A DNA stretch of 64,000 nt from Sulfurisoma sp963709555. Its GTDB lineage: Bacteria; Pseudomonadota; Gammaproteobacteria; Burkholderiales; Rhodocyclaceae. Position 1 is the stretch's first letter. Each line of letters opens with the position of its first letter. The position numbers were made by a program, and so were the translations under genes. The stretch lies in contig CAVPWR010000008.1 of assembly GCA_963709555.1 (NCBI GenBank), forward strand, positions 124,001 to 188,000. The letters are read 5' to 3'. A model generated the notes under the pieces. It worked only from the letters and a program-made list of their open reading frames with translations. It was not told the DNA's origin and made no database searches. Positions 27,037-35,868 of the stretch are shown in pieces.

Positions 27037-27381
27037 ATGCCTGCCATCACCACTTCCAGCGGACTCGTCATCGAGGACATCATCGAAGGCAGCGGTGCCG
27101 CCGCCGCCGCCGGCCAGCACGTCACCGTGCATTACACCGGCTGGCTCACCGACGGCACCAAGTTCGATTCGAGCAAGGACCGCAACGAGCCCTTCGATTT
27201 CCCGCTCGGCGCGCGCCATGTCATCGCCGGCTGGGACGAGGGCGTGCAGGGCATGAAAGTCGGCGGCACGCGCAAGCTCACCATCCCGTCGCAGCTCGGC
27301 TATGGCGCGCGTGGCGCCGGCGGCGTCATCCCGCCGAATGCGACGCTGGTTTTCGAGGTAGAGTTGCTGGGTGTCGAGTGA
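27037..27381 (+). CDS. FKBP-type peptidyl-prolyl isomerase
   Basis: A 114-residue single-domain FKBP that catalyses cis-trans isomerisation of proline peptide bonds. The domain is complete: VTVHYTGWLTDGTKFDSS, PFDFPLGARHVIAGWDEGV, IPSQLGYGARGAGGVIPP and TLVFEVELLGVE. There is no signal peptide, so it is cytoplasmic. It follows the GGDEF-EAL gene by 12 bases, with AGAAAGGAAA as ribosome-binding site. Confidence 0.92.
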   Translation: MPAITTSSGLVIEDIIEGSGAAAAAGQHVTVHYTGWLTDGTKFDSSKDRNEPFDFPLGARHVIAGWDEGVQGMKVGGTRKLTIPSQLGYGARGAGGVIPPNATLVFEVELLGVE

Positions 27382-27397
27382 GCCAGGAGACCGCATC

Positions 27398-27847
27398 ATG
27401 TTGAAACAGCTTTCCATCGCGCTGCTGGGCCTCGGCCTCGCCGGCGCTGCCGCAGCCAGTGCCACCGAGGCCGGTACGGTCAAGACTGCCAAGGGAGCCG
27501 TCACCATCGAGCGCGCCGGGCAGAAGATCGCCGCCGCGCCCGGGGCCAAGGTCCATGCCGCCGACCGCGTGCTGACCGGCGCCGACGGCAGCGTCGGCAT
27601 TACCCTGCGCGACAATACGGTCCTTTCAGCCGGGCCCAATTCGACGCTGGCGCTGGAGAAATTCGCCTTCGATTCCACCACCCACGCCGGTGCCATCGAC
27701 GCGACGCTGAAGCGCGGCACCCTGTCGGTGATCTCGGGCAAGATCGCCAAGGCCTCGCCCGATGCCGTGACCTTCCGCACGCCGACCACGACGCTGGGCG
27801 TGCGCGGCACCGAGTTCGTGATCGAAGCCGCCGACCGGGGCGACTGA
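27398..27847 (+). CDS. FecR-domain periplasmic protein
   Basis: A 149-residue exported protein: residues 1-22 are a signal peptide (LLGLGLAGAAAASA), followed by a FecR-like domain (GAVTIERAGQKIAAAPGAKV, TGADGSVGITLRDNTVLSAGPNSTLALEKF, TTLGVRGTEFVIE). Unlike iron-signalling FecR it lacks an anti-sigma part and TM helix; free FecR domains often pair with OmpA/CHASE2 proteins and may bind peptidoglycan or sugars. The OmpA-like gene starts one base after its stop, and CHASE2-PP2C converges from the other side. The ATG at 27398 gives the signal peptide and is used instead of upstream codons. Confidence 0.82.
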   Translation: MLKQLSIALLGLGLAGAAAASATEAGTVKTAKGAVTIERAGQKIAAAPGAKVHAADRVLTGADGSVGITLRDNTVLSAGPNSTLALEKFAFDSTTHAGAIDATLKRGTLSVISGKIAKASPDAVTFRTPTTTLGVRGTEFVIEAADRGD

Positions 27848-27848
27848 C

Positions 27849-28440
27849 ATGGAAATCGCCGCCATCGCCCTGGCCGTCATTTTCTACGGCATCTTCACCC
27901 ACGACACTCCCGATCGCGTCGTGCTGCTGCCCGATCCCGACGGCAAGGCCGGCGCGGTGATCGTCAAGAGCGCGGGCGGCGAGCAGGTGCTCGACAAGCC
28001 TTACGCCGAGGCCGACGTCAGCGGCCGCGGTGCCATCGCCGCCAGGAGCACCGATGCCGCCGAAGTCCAGCAGCGTTATGGCAGCACACTCGCGGCGCAG
28101 CCGCGCCGGCCGCTTTCCTACACCGTCTATTTCGTCAGCGGCACCGACGAACTGACCCCCGAGTCGAAGCCGGTGCTCGAGCAGGTCAAGCGGGAAGCGG
28201 CCAGCCGCCCGGCGGCCGAGGTCGCCGCCATCGGCCACACCGACCGGGTCGGCAAGCTCGAGGACAACGATGCCCTGTCGAAGAAAAGGGCGGAAGCCGT
28301 GGGTGTGGCGCTCGCCGCGGTCGGCATTCCCGCGGCGCAGATCGAAAGCGCCGGCCGCGGCGAACGCGAGCCGGTGGTCGCCACCGCCGACGAGGTCGCC
28401 GAAGCCGAAGAATCGGCGAGTCGAGATAAATATTCGCTGA
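27849..28440 (+). CDS. OmpA-like peptidoglycan-binding protein (C-terminal frameshift)
   Basis: About 196 residues. The OmpA/MotB-type domain occupies the second half: YTVYFVSGTDELTPESKPVL, IGHTDRVGKLEDNDALSKKRAEAV and AAQIESAGRGEREPVV, with the residues that bind diaminopimelate. In the plain frame the protein ends with a non-family tail at 28481; removing one base near 28410 lets the sequence read NRRVEINIR and stop at 28440, exactly the usual OmpA-domain ending, so I place the end there. The N-terminus has only a weak hydrophobic stretch, so it may be membrane anchored. It is probably translated together with the FecR gene. Confidence 0.82.
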
Positions 28441-30570
28441 TCAGGCGCGCTGCGGCGTCCACCGCAGCGCCAGCAGCGTGAGGTCGTCGGCGGCTTCGGC
28501 GGTGCCGACGAAGGCGCCGACGTCGGCGCGTACCGCGGCGATGGTTTCCCGCGCCGTGCCGCCAGCGCCGTCCCGCTGGATAAGTTTTCCCAGCACTGCG
28601 GCAAATCGTTCGGTGCCATAAAGGGCGCCGGCGGCGTCCATCGCCTCGGTGATGCCGTCGGTGATCAGGCACAGGGTGTCGCCGGGTTCGAGCTGCAGCC
28701 GCGTCGCGCCGTACTCGAAGTCGTCGAGCACGCACAGCGGCGGTCCGCCCTCGACGTAGACATGCTCTACCGTGCCGTCCGCGCGGGTACCGCTCTGCAT
28801 GACTTTCCACGGCGCGTCGTGGCCGGCGTTGCACAGCTCGACCTCGCCGCTGGTGGTGTCGAGGATGCCGGCCACCAGCGTGACGAACAGCGACTCCGGG
28901 TTCTCGCGCGCGAGTTCGCGGCCGGTGGCGGCGACGATGGCGGCGACGCCTTCGGCGCCGCGCAGCGCCACGCTCTTGGCCAGCGCCTTGGCCACCACCA
29001 TGAAGAGGCTGGCGGGCAGGCCCTTGCCGGAGACGTCGCCGACGACGAAAAACAGGTGGCGCTCATCGAGCAGGTAGAAGTCATAGAGGTCGCCGCCGAC
29101 GTCGCGCGCCGGCTCCAGCATGGCGGCGATGTCGAAACGCTTTTCTGCGGGGTTGGGTTGCGGCAGCGAGCCGAGCTGGATGCGCTTGGCGGCGGCCAGC
29201 TCGCCGGCGATGCGCGCGGCGGCCTCGCGTTCGCGCTGCAGCGCCGCCTCGGCCTGGCGCTTCTGCCGGTCGGTCTCGATGAACACGGAGGACAGCAGGC
29301 TGACGAAGACGATGTTGATCGAGGCGAAGACGCTGGCCGCGTCGAGCAGCAGGCCGGTGGTGCGGAACAGCAGGAAGCCGCTGCCGAAGAGCAGGGCGAA
29401 GAAGATCAGCGCCAGCAGCGTCGCCACCCTGGCCCGCACGCTCGGTACCGCCCAGATCAGGAACAGCCCGCCGCAGAGGAGGATGCCGATCTCCAGGCCG
29501 CGCAGCCAGGGCGGGCGCAGCAGGAAGCGTCCTTCGACCAGGCTTTCGATCACCTGGGCCTGGATGTCGATGCCCGGCACGTGCTCGCCCAGCGGCGTCG
29601 TGCGCATGTCGGTGAGGCCCATGCCGGTGAGCCCGATCAGCACCAGCTTGTTCTCGAAGCGATCGGCCGGCACGCGCCCGGCGAGGACATCGCTGGCGCG
29701 CACGTAGCGGTCGGTGGTCGCTTCGGCGAAGTGCAGCCAGATCTCGCCGTCGTGCTGTGTCGGCACGACAAGGTCGCCGACGCGGACGTTGTCGATGCCG
29801 CCAGGCCCGACCGTCACCTCCACCGCGGTCGAGCCGGTGGCGACGCGCAGCATTTCCATGGCCAGCGACGGCACCGGCTGGTGGTTGACCGCGGCGACCA
29901 GCGGGATGCGGCGCACCACGCCGGCTTCGAGTTCGACCGACAGCAGCGCCTGGCCGGTGGCGGCCGCCTGCAGTTCGGGCAGGCTGGAGAGCACGAAGGG
30001 ATAGTCGCGCAGCCAGGCCAGGGCATCGCCGCCGGCGATGTGCAGCGGCACGCTGCGCAGGCCGCGCGCGGTCGAGTAGGTTTCGAAGTCGAAGCCGGCG
30101 GCACCGAGCACCGTCGGCGCGGCTCGCAGCGCCGCCGCCAACTGGGCATCGTGCGCGGGCAGGCGCAGCAGCGCCGCGCCCAGGCCGTCGCTGCCGGGCG
30201 GGAGGTTGCCGGCGACGACGTCGGGCGAAGTCCGGTCGCGCTCGGGCATGTAGATGTCGAGTCCGATGGCCAGCGGCCGGGCGGCATTGATGCGCTCGAT
30301 CAGGTCGGCCATGCGGTTGCGCGGCCACGGCCACTGGCCCAGTTCCCTGAGGCTGGCTTCGTCCACCTCGACGATGGTGACCGGCTGTTGGGTCGGCTGC
30401 CGCGGGAAGACGCGCTGGTATTGGTCGAACAGGGCCAGCTGGCCGAGGTGGAAGGGCGAGGCTTGGGGAAAAGCCAGCAACAGCGACAGTCCGGCCAGCA
30501 GCGCCAGTGCCAACGGTCGGCCGCGACCTGCCTCGAAGATGCGGCGGAAGAGGGCGAGGGCGCGCTTCAC
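28441..30570 (-). CDS. CHASE2-domain membrane protein with PP2C (SpoIIE/RsbU) phosphatase output
   Basis: A 709-residue receptor phosphatase starting at a GTG that overlaps the stop of the metallo-hydrolase gene (GTGA). After one TM helix near residue 20, an extracytoplasmic CHASE2 domain spans about 40-330 (TIVEVDEASLRELGQWPWPR, AIGLDIYMPERD, ENKLVLIGLTGMGLTDMRTTP), then three closely spaced TM helices (about 335-430), a short coiled coil, and a PP2C domain (ARDVGGDLYDFYLLD, VGDVSGKGLPASLFM, LITDGITEAMD, ADDLTLLAL) with the metal aspartates present. It should dephosphorylate a serine-phosphorylated partner in response to an external cue. The convergent FecR and OmpA genes are likely functional partners by gene neighbourhood. 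Confidence 0.88.
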   Translation of the reverse strand: MKRALALFRRIFEAGRGRPLALALLAGLSLLLAFPQASPFHLGQLALFDQYQRVFPRQPTQQPVTIVEVDEASLRELGQWPWPRNRMADLIERINAARPLAIGLDIYMPERDRTSPDVVAGNLPPGSDGLGAALLRLPAHDAQLAAALRAAPTVLGAAGFDFETYSTARGLRSVPLHIAGGDALAWLRDYPFVLSSLPELQAAATGQALLSVELEAGVVRRIPLVAAVNHQPVPSLAMEMLRVATGSTAVEVTVGPGGIDNVRVGDLVVPTQHDGEIWLHFAEATTDRYVRASDVLAGRVPADRFENKLVLIGLTGMGLTDMRTTPLGEHVPGIDIQAQVIESLVEGRFLLRPPWLRGLEIGILLCGGLFLIWAVPSVRARVATLLALIFFALLFGSGFLLFRTTGLLLDAASVFASINIVFVSLLSSVFIETDRQKRQAEAALQREREAAARIAGELAAAKRIQLGSLPQPNPAEKRFDIAAMLEPARDVGGDLYDFYLLDERHLFFVVGDVSGKGLPASLFMVVAKALAKSVALRGAEGVAAIVAATGRELARENPESLFVTLVAGILDTTSGEVELCNAGHDAPWKVMQSGTRADGTVEHVYVEGGPPLCVLDDFEYGATRLQLEPGDTLCLITDGITEAMDAAGALYGTERFAAVLGKLIQRDGAGGTARETIAAVRADVGAFVGTAEAADDLTLLALRWTPQRA

Positions 30571-31544
30571 AGCGCGATTTCTAGGCCGTCGTAGGCGGCA
30601 CTGACTTCGAGTTGCGCTCGGCCCTCCCGCGTGATTTCCTCGAAGCGGCGCGTCTCGGCCAGCGTCCGCGCGATCTGCGCGTCGTCGTGGGCCGGTTCGT
30701 GGTGGAACAGGCAGAGCCGGCGGGCACCGGCCAGCTGGCACAGCTCGACGCCGACGATGTTGCTGGAGTGGCCCCAGTCGGCCTTGACCGAGATGGCCTC
30801 GGCCAGCGAGTACATGGCGTCGAAGATCACCAGGTCGGCGCCGCGGAAGAAGTCGACGAAGCCGTCGCGTTCGGCGCTGTCGTCGAGCGCGTGCTCGGAG
30901 TCGGTGGTATAGACCACGCTACGGCCGTCGTGCTCGAAGCGCCAGCCGTAGGAGTCGCCGGCGTGGCGCTGTTTCCTGGCGGTGACCTGCAGGCCGGCGA
31001 TGTCGTAGTGGCGGCCCGGCGTCATGACGTCGAACTCGATGGTGGCGGCCAGCTGGTCGAAGGCTACCGGAAAGCAGGGCGCGGCCTGCTGGCGGCGGAA
31101 GGCCAGTTCGAGTTCCGCGTGGCAGCCGTGGATGACGATGCGGTTGCCGGGTACATACACGGGCGTGAAGAAGGGGAAGCCCATGATGTGGTCCCAGTGC
31201 AGGTGGGACATGAAGATGTGGTAGGTCCGCGGCGCGTCGCCGTGGCGCTCGAGATAGTGGCCTGCGAGCGGGCGGGCGCCGCTGCCCATGTCGCAGATCA
31301 CCGGCTCGCTGCCGCCGTCGATCTGGACGCAACTGGTGTGGCCGCCGAAAGTGCCGGCGATGTCGAAGCCGAGCGTGTCGTCGACGTAGGCCTCGATCTG
31401 CGCGCGGCCGGACAGGTCGTGCCCGACCGCGCCTTCGAGCGCGGCGATCAGCTTGGCGCGGATGTCGGCACGCGTGACCGAAACCGGCACGGACCCGCGC
31501 GTACCCCAGAAACGGACCAGCAAGGGAAGTCTCCCGTCATCCAA
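30567..31544 (-). CDS. Metallo-beta-lactamase-fold hydrolase
   Basis: A 325-residue soluble hydrolase with a variant of the family: FWGTRGSVPVS near the start, FGGHTSCVQI, the metal site HLHWDH (HxHxDH), TTDSEH, and a late HHEPAHDD. This pattern is typical of RNase Z/cyclic-phosphodiesterase-like metallo-hydrolases found beside signalling genes, some of which hydrolyse cyclic nucleotides; the substrate is unknown here. It is upstream of, and overlaps, the CHASE2-PP2C gene, so the two are translationally coupled. Its start faces the aminotransferase gene across 60 bases. Confidence 0.8.
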   Translation of the reverse strand: MDDGRLPLLVRFWGTRGSVPVSVTRADIRAKLIAALEGAVGHDLSGRAQIEAYVDDTLGFDIAGTFGGHTSCVQIDGGSEPVICDMGSGARPLAGHYLERHGDAPRTYHIFMSHLHWDHIMGFPFFTPVYVPGNRIVIHGCHAELELAFRRQQAAPCFPVAFDQLAATIEFDVMTPGRHYDIAGLQVTARKQRHAGDSYGWRFEHDGRSVVYTTDSEHALDDSAERDGFVDFFRGADLVIFDAMYSLAEAISVKADWGHSSNIVGVELCQLAGARRLCLFHHEPAHDDAQIARTLAETRRFEEITREGRAQLEVSAAYDGLEIAL

Positions 31545-31604
31545 CGATCATGGCTGATTATAGGCGTGACGGGTCACCGCGGCATGGGGCACAATGTGGC
31601 CGCT

Positions 31605-32768
31605 ATGCCTTTGGCCATGCCGCCATCCAAGTTGCCCGCCGTGGGGACGACGATCTTCACGGTCATGTCGCGCCTGGCTGCCGAGCATGGTGCGATCAAC
31701 CTGTCGCAGGGCTTCCCCGACTTCTCGCCGCCGCCGCGGCTGCTCGAACGGGTGGCGCAGCACATGGCGGCCGGCGCCAATCAATATGCGCCGATGGCCG
31801 GCGCGGCCAGCCTGCGCGAGGCCATCGCCGCGAAGGCGGAGACGCTGTACGGTGCCCGCTACGACGTCGAGCACGAAGTCACCGTCACGGCCGGCGCCAC
31901 CCAGGCGATCTTCACCGCCGTGGCCGCCTTCGTCCGGCCCGGCGACGAGGTGGTCGTGTTCGCGCCGGTCTACGATTCCTACGTTCCGGCCATCGAACTC
32001 AACGGCGGTCGCGCCGTGTTCGCCACCCTGCGCTTTCCCGACTACCGGCCCGATTGGGAGGAGGTGGCGCGACTGCTCACGCCGCGCACGCGCATGATCG
32101 TCATCAACACGCCGCACAATCCCAGCGGCGCAGTCTGGGATGCCGCCGACATGGCCGCACTGGAGCGGCTGACCCGCGACACGGGCATCATCGTGGTGGC
32201 CGACGAGGTGTACGAGCACATGGTGTTCGACGGCGCCCGTCACGAGAGCGTGATGCGCCACCCGGGCCTGCGCGAACGCAGCCTCGCCATCTCCAGCTTC
32301 GGCAAGACCTATCACATCACCGGCTGGAAGATCGCCTACTGCCTGGCGCCGCGCGAGCTGTCGGCCGAATTGCGCAAGTCTCACCAGTACGTGGTGTTCG
32401 CCGTCAATCATCCGCTGCAGCTGGCGCTGGCCGACTTCATGCGCGAGCGGCCGGATTTCGCGCTGGAGCTGGCCGCCTTCTACCAGGCCAAGCGCGACTT
32501 CTTCCGGAACGAGCTCGCGGGCTCGGGCTTCGTGGCGCAGCCTTGCGCCGGCACCTACTTCCAGCTGGCGCGCTACGATGCGCTGTCGGACCTGCCCGAC
32601 ACCGAGTTCGCCCGCAGTCTGACGATCGAGCATGGCGTGGCGGCGATCCCGGTGTCGGTGTTCTCACCATCGGGCGAGGACAATCGCGTCGTGCGCTTCT
32701 GCTTCGCCAAGAACGATGCGACCCTTGCCGCCGCCGGCGAGCGGCTGCGGCGGGTGAACACGCTATGA
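31605..32768 (+). CDS. PLP-dependent aminotransferase, YbdL/methionine aminotransferase-like
   Basis: A 387-residue fold type I aminotransferase. It opens MSRLAAEHGAINLSQGFPDF, contains NQYAPMAGAASLREAIA, the NPSG motif in NTPHNPSGAVW, DEVYEHMVFDG, and the PLP lysine at about residue 234 in SFGKTYHITGWK. The SFGKTYHITGWK context and length match the YbdL group, which prefers methionine and aromatic or branched amino acids. The start at 31605 follows the usual N-terminus; an in-frame ATG four codons later is equally possible. The stop overlaps the next gene (ATGA). Confidence 0.87.
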   Translation: MPLAMPPSKLPAVGTTIFTVMSRLAAEHGAINLSQGFPDFSPPPRLLERVAQHMAAGANQYAPMAGAASLREAIAAKAETLYGARYDVEHEVTVTAGATQAIFTAVAAFVRPGDEVVVFAPVYDSYVPAIELNGGRAVFATLRFPDYRPDWEEVARLLTPRTRMIVINTPHNPSGAVWDAADMAALERLTRDTGIIVVADEVYEHMVFDGARHESVMRHPGLRERSLAISSFGKTYHITGWKIAYCLAPRELSAELRKSHQYVVFAVNHPLQLALADFMRERPDFALELAAFYQAKRDFFRNELAGSGFVAQPCAGTYFQLARYDALSDLPDTEFARSLTIEHGVAAIPVSVFSPSGEDNRVVRFCFAKNDATLAAAGERLRRVNTL

Positions 32769-34769
32769 CTATCAACGACGCACAGGCGCAGGACGATGGC
32801 GCGGTCGGCAATCTCGCCACGCTCGGCGACGGCCAGGTGCTGTTGCCGGGCTTCATCGTCCGGCGCGGCGACGGCCTGTACGTCGACCTCGCGGCGATGG
32901 ACTCGCCCGAGCTGTTCCTGCGCTTCGTCGAGCGCGTCTTCGTCGCCGGCACACGCTTTGCCGGTCTCGACTACGATCTCTTCGGCAAGCTGTTGTTCGA
33001 CTACACCACCGCCGACATCGCCGCGCTGCTCGACCGACGCGAGGCCGCGGGGCGCCCGCCCGAACTGCGCCTGGCCGGCGACATCGTTCCCTTCCCGGCG
33101 GAGCGGCAGGCGCTGTATCGTGGCGTCAAGCTGCTCGAGGACGGGGCGGCGGCCGAGTATTTCTTCGAGCAGGTGACGGTCGATTCCGAGATCCAGGTGC
33201 CGCGCTACGGTGACGTTGACAGCCAATGGCGACTATCCGATCCTCGGCTACGACGTCCAGACCGTGTCGGAGCGCGCCTACCTCGATTTCGACGAGTTCG
33301 TCGCCGCGGCCTGGAACAAGGGCCTGCGCTACGGCATCGATGCCGCCGCGGTGCGCGAGGCGATCGCCCGCGACAAGGCGGAGCGCCTGATCGTCGCCCG
33401 GCAGAAGCCGCCGCTGCAGGGCAGCGATGCCAGCATCGTCGAACAGACCGATGCGCTGCACCGCGACGACTCGCCGCGCATCCGCCCCGACGGGCGCATG
33501 GACCTGTGCCAGTTCCGCAACCGCTTCCCCCAGGTGGTCGCCGGCATGCCGCTGTTCAAGAAGCTGCCGCGCGTGCCGGGCACCTCCGGCTGGAGCGTGG
33601 CGGGCAGCGAGCTTGCCCCGGAGGCGGTCAAGGACTTCGACATCGGCACCCTGGCGGGGCCCGGCACCGGCATCGAGCGCAGCGCCGACGGCCATGAGCT
33701 GGTGGTCGCGGCCATGGACGGCTTCCTCAATATCGACACCCAGTCGGGCCAGGTGTCGATCACCGACAAGATCATCAACAAGGAGGGCGTCAGCGCCCGC
33801 ACCACCGGCGATCTGGCGCTGGCCGGGGACGAGTACGAGGAGCACGGCGAGGTGCAGGAGAAGCGCGTCGTCGAAGGGCACCACATGACCTTCTTCGCTC
33901 CCGTGTTCGGCAGCATCCTGTCGGACGGCGGCCGCATCGTGGTCAAGCTGGCCATTTCCGGTGGAGCGGCGAAGAGCACCGGCGGCAGCATCGTCATCGA
34001 GGGCTCGGCTTCGCGCGCCACGCTGGAGGCGAAGCGCGGCCTGATCGAGGCGGCACAGGTGGAAGGCTCGCTGCTGATCGCCCAGGTGGTGCGGGTCGGC
34101 CGTGCCGTCGGCTGCGAGATCGTCGCCGACGAGGTGGTCATCGATCAGGCCGAGGGCTGCGCCATCGCGGCGCGCAATGCCACCATCGGGACGACGGCAG
34201 CCCGCAGGAACGAGGGCACCATCGTTACGTTGCTGCTGCCGGATCTAGAGGGCTACGACAAGGAAATCGAGCAGGCAGCTGCGGCGCGCACGGCCGCGGA
34301 AGCCGCGATCGCTGCCCGGCGCATCACCCTCGCGCCGCTGGCCGAGCAGCCCGACATGAAGACCTACCTCGCACTGCAGCCCAGGATCAAGGCCAAGGCG
34401 CTGGCCATGACGCCGGCGCAGGAGGCCAACTGGCTCAAGCTGCTGGGCCGGATCGGACCGACGCTGCGCGAGTATGCCCGCATCCATGGCGAGGTTCAGG
34501 GCCTGCAGGGGAACATCACTGAATCGACCCAGCGCATCGAAGCGCTGCAGCAGGAACGGGCCGCTGCCCTGGCGGCGGCACGCTGCGCGATCGGGGATGT
34601 GCAGGGCGAAACCATTGTGCGCAGCCGCAGGGTGCGGCCCGACGAGCCGCCGCTGGCCAGCCTGCCGGCCAAGGAACTGCACCTGAGGCTGCGTGAGGCT
34701 GGCGCCGCGGCCGAGCGGATCTTTGGCGGCGACAGCGGCAGCGTGGCCTGGCCGTCGCCGCAGGATTAA
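32765..34769 (+). CDS. FapA-like DUF342 protein (one frameshift)
   Basis: About 667 residues when read across one inserted base near 33212. The N-terminal 150 residues (LLPGFIVRRGDGLYVDLAAM) resemble a partner-binding domain; the rest is the DUF342/FapA right-handed beta-helix with repeated glycine-rich turns (VSITDKIINKEGV, GRIVVKLAISGGA, GGSIVIEGSASRATLEAKRGLIEAAQVEGSL written in parts), followed by a coiled coil (about 480-600). FapA-type proteins affect flagellar or polar placement and bind signalling partners, but the exact role is not settled. It is coupled to the aminotransferase by a four-base overlap. Confidence 0.75.
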
Positions 34770-35189
34770 TCAGGGCTTGATGTAGGTCCAGCCTTCCTGC
34801 TGCTTCTTGATCAGTTCGACCACGCCGGCGGTTACGAAGCTGGCCTTGGCGTTCATGTCCTCGCGCTTGAGCTTGCGCGCCTTCATGGTGTTTTCGCAGA
34901 CCGCGACCTCGACTCCGGCCGCCATGGATTCGTTGAGGCGGTCAGCCAGCGGCGAGTCGAAGGTGGCGATGCCGATGCCGTTGCCGAAGACCACCAGCTT
35001 GACCGCGACGTTGTCCTTGCCGTAGGCGCTCTGGATATTGCGGGCGACGTTGATGGTCTGGTTCCAGGAGGCGGCGTCGCCGTCGCTGATCTGCAGCACC
35101 ACGCGGTTCTGTGGCGCTGCAACAGCCGCGAGCGAAGCGGTAACAAGCAATGCAGTGGCCAGCGCACGGCGGAATGTGGTCAGCTTCAT
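34770..35189 (-). CDS. Secreted DsrE-like protein
   Basis: A 139-residue protein with a signal peptide (residues 1-25, LLVTASLAAVAAP) and a DsrE/YchN-like domain: RVVLQISDGDAASWNQTIN, VKLVVFGNGIGIATFDSP, VEVAVCENTMKARKL with a single cysteine, ending EGWTYIKP. Cytoplasmic DsrE proteins relay sulfur through a cysteine; exported versions are of unknown role. The gene is divergent from an ECF sigma factor and has a promoter with the same two boxes and spacing. The C-terminal half of the neighbouring anti-sigma factor aligns with this protein along its length, including the cysteine and the final GW-Y. It is therefore a likely target and possible feedback partner of that sigma system. Confidence 0.85.
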   Translation of the reverse strand: MKLTTFRRALATALLVTASLAAVAAPQNRVVLQISDGDAASWNQTINVARNIQSAYGKDNVAVKLVVFGNGIGIATFDSPLADRLNESMAAGVEVAVCENTMKARKLKREDMNAKASFVTAGVVELIKKQQEGWTYIKP

Positions 35190-35238
35190 GGTGGGGGATC
35201 CTCGGTTCGGGGTTGGGGGGAAGGTTGGGGACTCTATA

Positions 35239-35267
35239 TAAGACGCGGCACATATATCCTTTATTCC
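35239..35267 (-). promoter_or_regulatory. ECF-type promoter of the DsrE-like gene
   Basis: Read on the minus strand: GGAATAA (35267-35261), 15 bases, CGTCTTA (35245-35239). GGAAT-type -35 and CGTC/TCT-type -10 boxes with this gap are typical of ECF sigma factors. The same boxes and gap occur in the opposite orientation at 35278-35306. Confidence 0.75.
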
Positions 35268-35277
35268 TGAAGTTTAC

Positions 35278-35306
35278 GGAATAATTCGCCACCCCTTCGC
35301 GTCTTA
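35278..35306 (+). promoter_or_regulatory. ECF-type autoregulatory promoter of the sigma factor gene
   Basis: GGAATAA (35278-35284), 15 bases, CGTCTTA (35300-35306), identical in boxes and gap to the divergent promoter of the DsrE-like gene. The predicted transcription start is about 35312-35314, at the second ATG, so a leaderless or nearly leaderless message is expected. Confidence 0.75.
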
Positions 35307-35312
35307 ATGCTC

Positions 35313-35868
35313 ATGGAACTACTCAACCTGTTTTCCCAGCGCCGCGACCGCGCCCATCTCGAGCAGCAGCGGCGCCGTCTGTACCGCATCGCCTATTCCT
35401 GGTGCCATGACGGCAACCTGGCCGAGGATCTCGTTCAGGAAACCCTTATTCGCGCCCTCGAGCGGGCCAGCCAGCTGCGCGACCCCGAGCGGCTGCCGGC
35501 CTGGCTGGCGGCCATCCTGGTGAATTGCTGGCGCGACCACCTGCGCCGCCTCAAGCCCACCGACGACATCGCCGACCTCGAGGAGACCCTGTTCGACGAC
35601 GAGGAGCGGTCGCCCGAGCGCAGCGCCGAGTGCAACCAGATGGTGAAGCGCGTGCGCGACGAAATCGCGGCGCTGCCGGTCGGTCAGCGCCAGGTGCTGA
35701 CGCTGGTCGATCTCGAGGAGTTTTCCTACGCCGAGGTGGCCGATAGTCCTCGAAATCCCGGTGGGCACGGTGATGAGCCGGCTGTGCCGGGCCCGCCAGG
35801 CACTCAAAGGCCGCCTGCAGGCGGCGCGCGAGCGCGCCGCGGCACCGGTGCTGAGGAGCGTGAAATGA
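35313..35868 (+). CDS. ECF RNA polymerase sigma factor (one frameshift)
   Basis: About 184 residues after removing one base near 35745. Region 2 is clear (LYRIAYSWCHDGNLAEDLVQE, in parts; ETLIRALERASQL; AWLAAILVNCWRDHLRR). Region 4 continues after the break as VLEIPVGTVMSRLCRARQALKGR, the usual helix-turn-helix, and the gene then ends in a TGA overlapping the anti-sigma ATG. In the raw frame the break makes an artificial fusion with the anti-sigma factor. An ATG at 35307 is also in frame but overlaps the predicted -10 box, so the ATG at 35313 is preferred. It probably recognises the two GGAATAA/CGTCTTA promoters just upstream. Confidence 0.85.

Noticed and set aside
23026..27810. A 1594-codon open frame on the minus strand
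   Set aside because: It is antisense to five well-supported genes; high G+C makes stops rare in this frame, and the translation is low-complexity Arg/Ala/His/Asp-rich without domains.
30612..31604. A long N-terminal extension of the aminotransferase
   Set aside because: The upstream part is antisense to the metallo-hydrolase gene and not protein-like; the family N-terminus begins at 31605.
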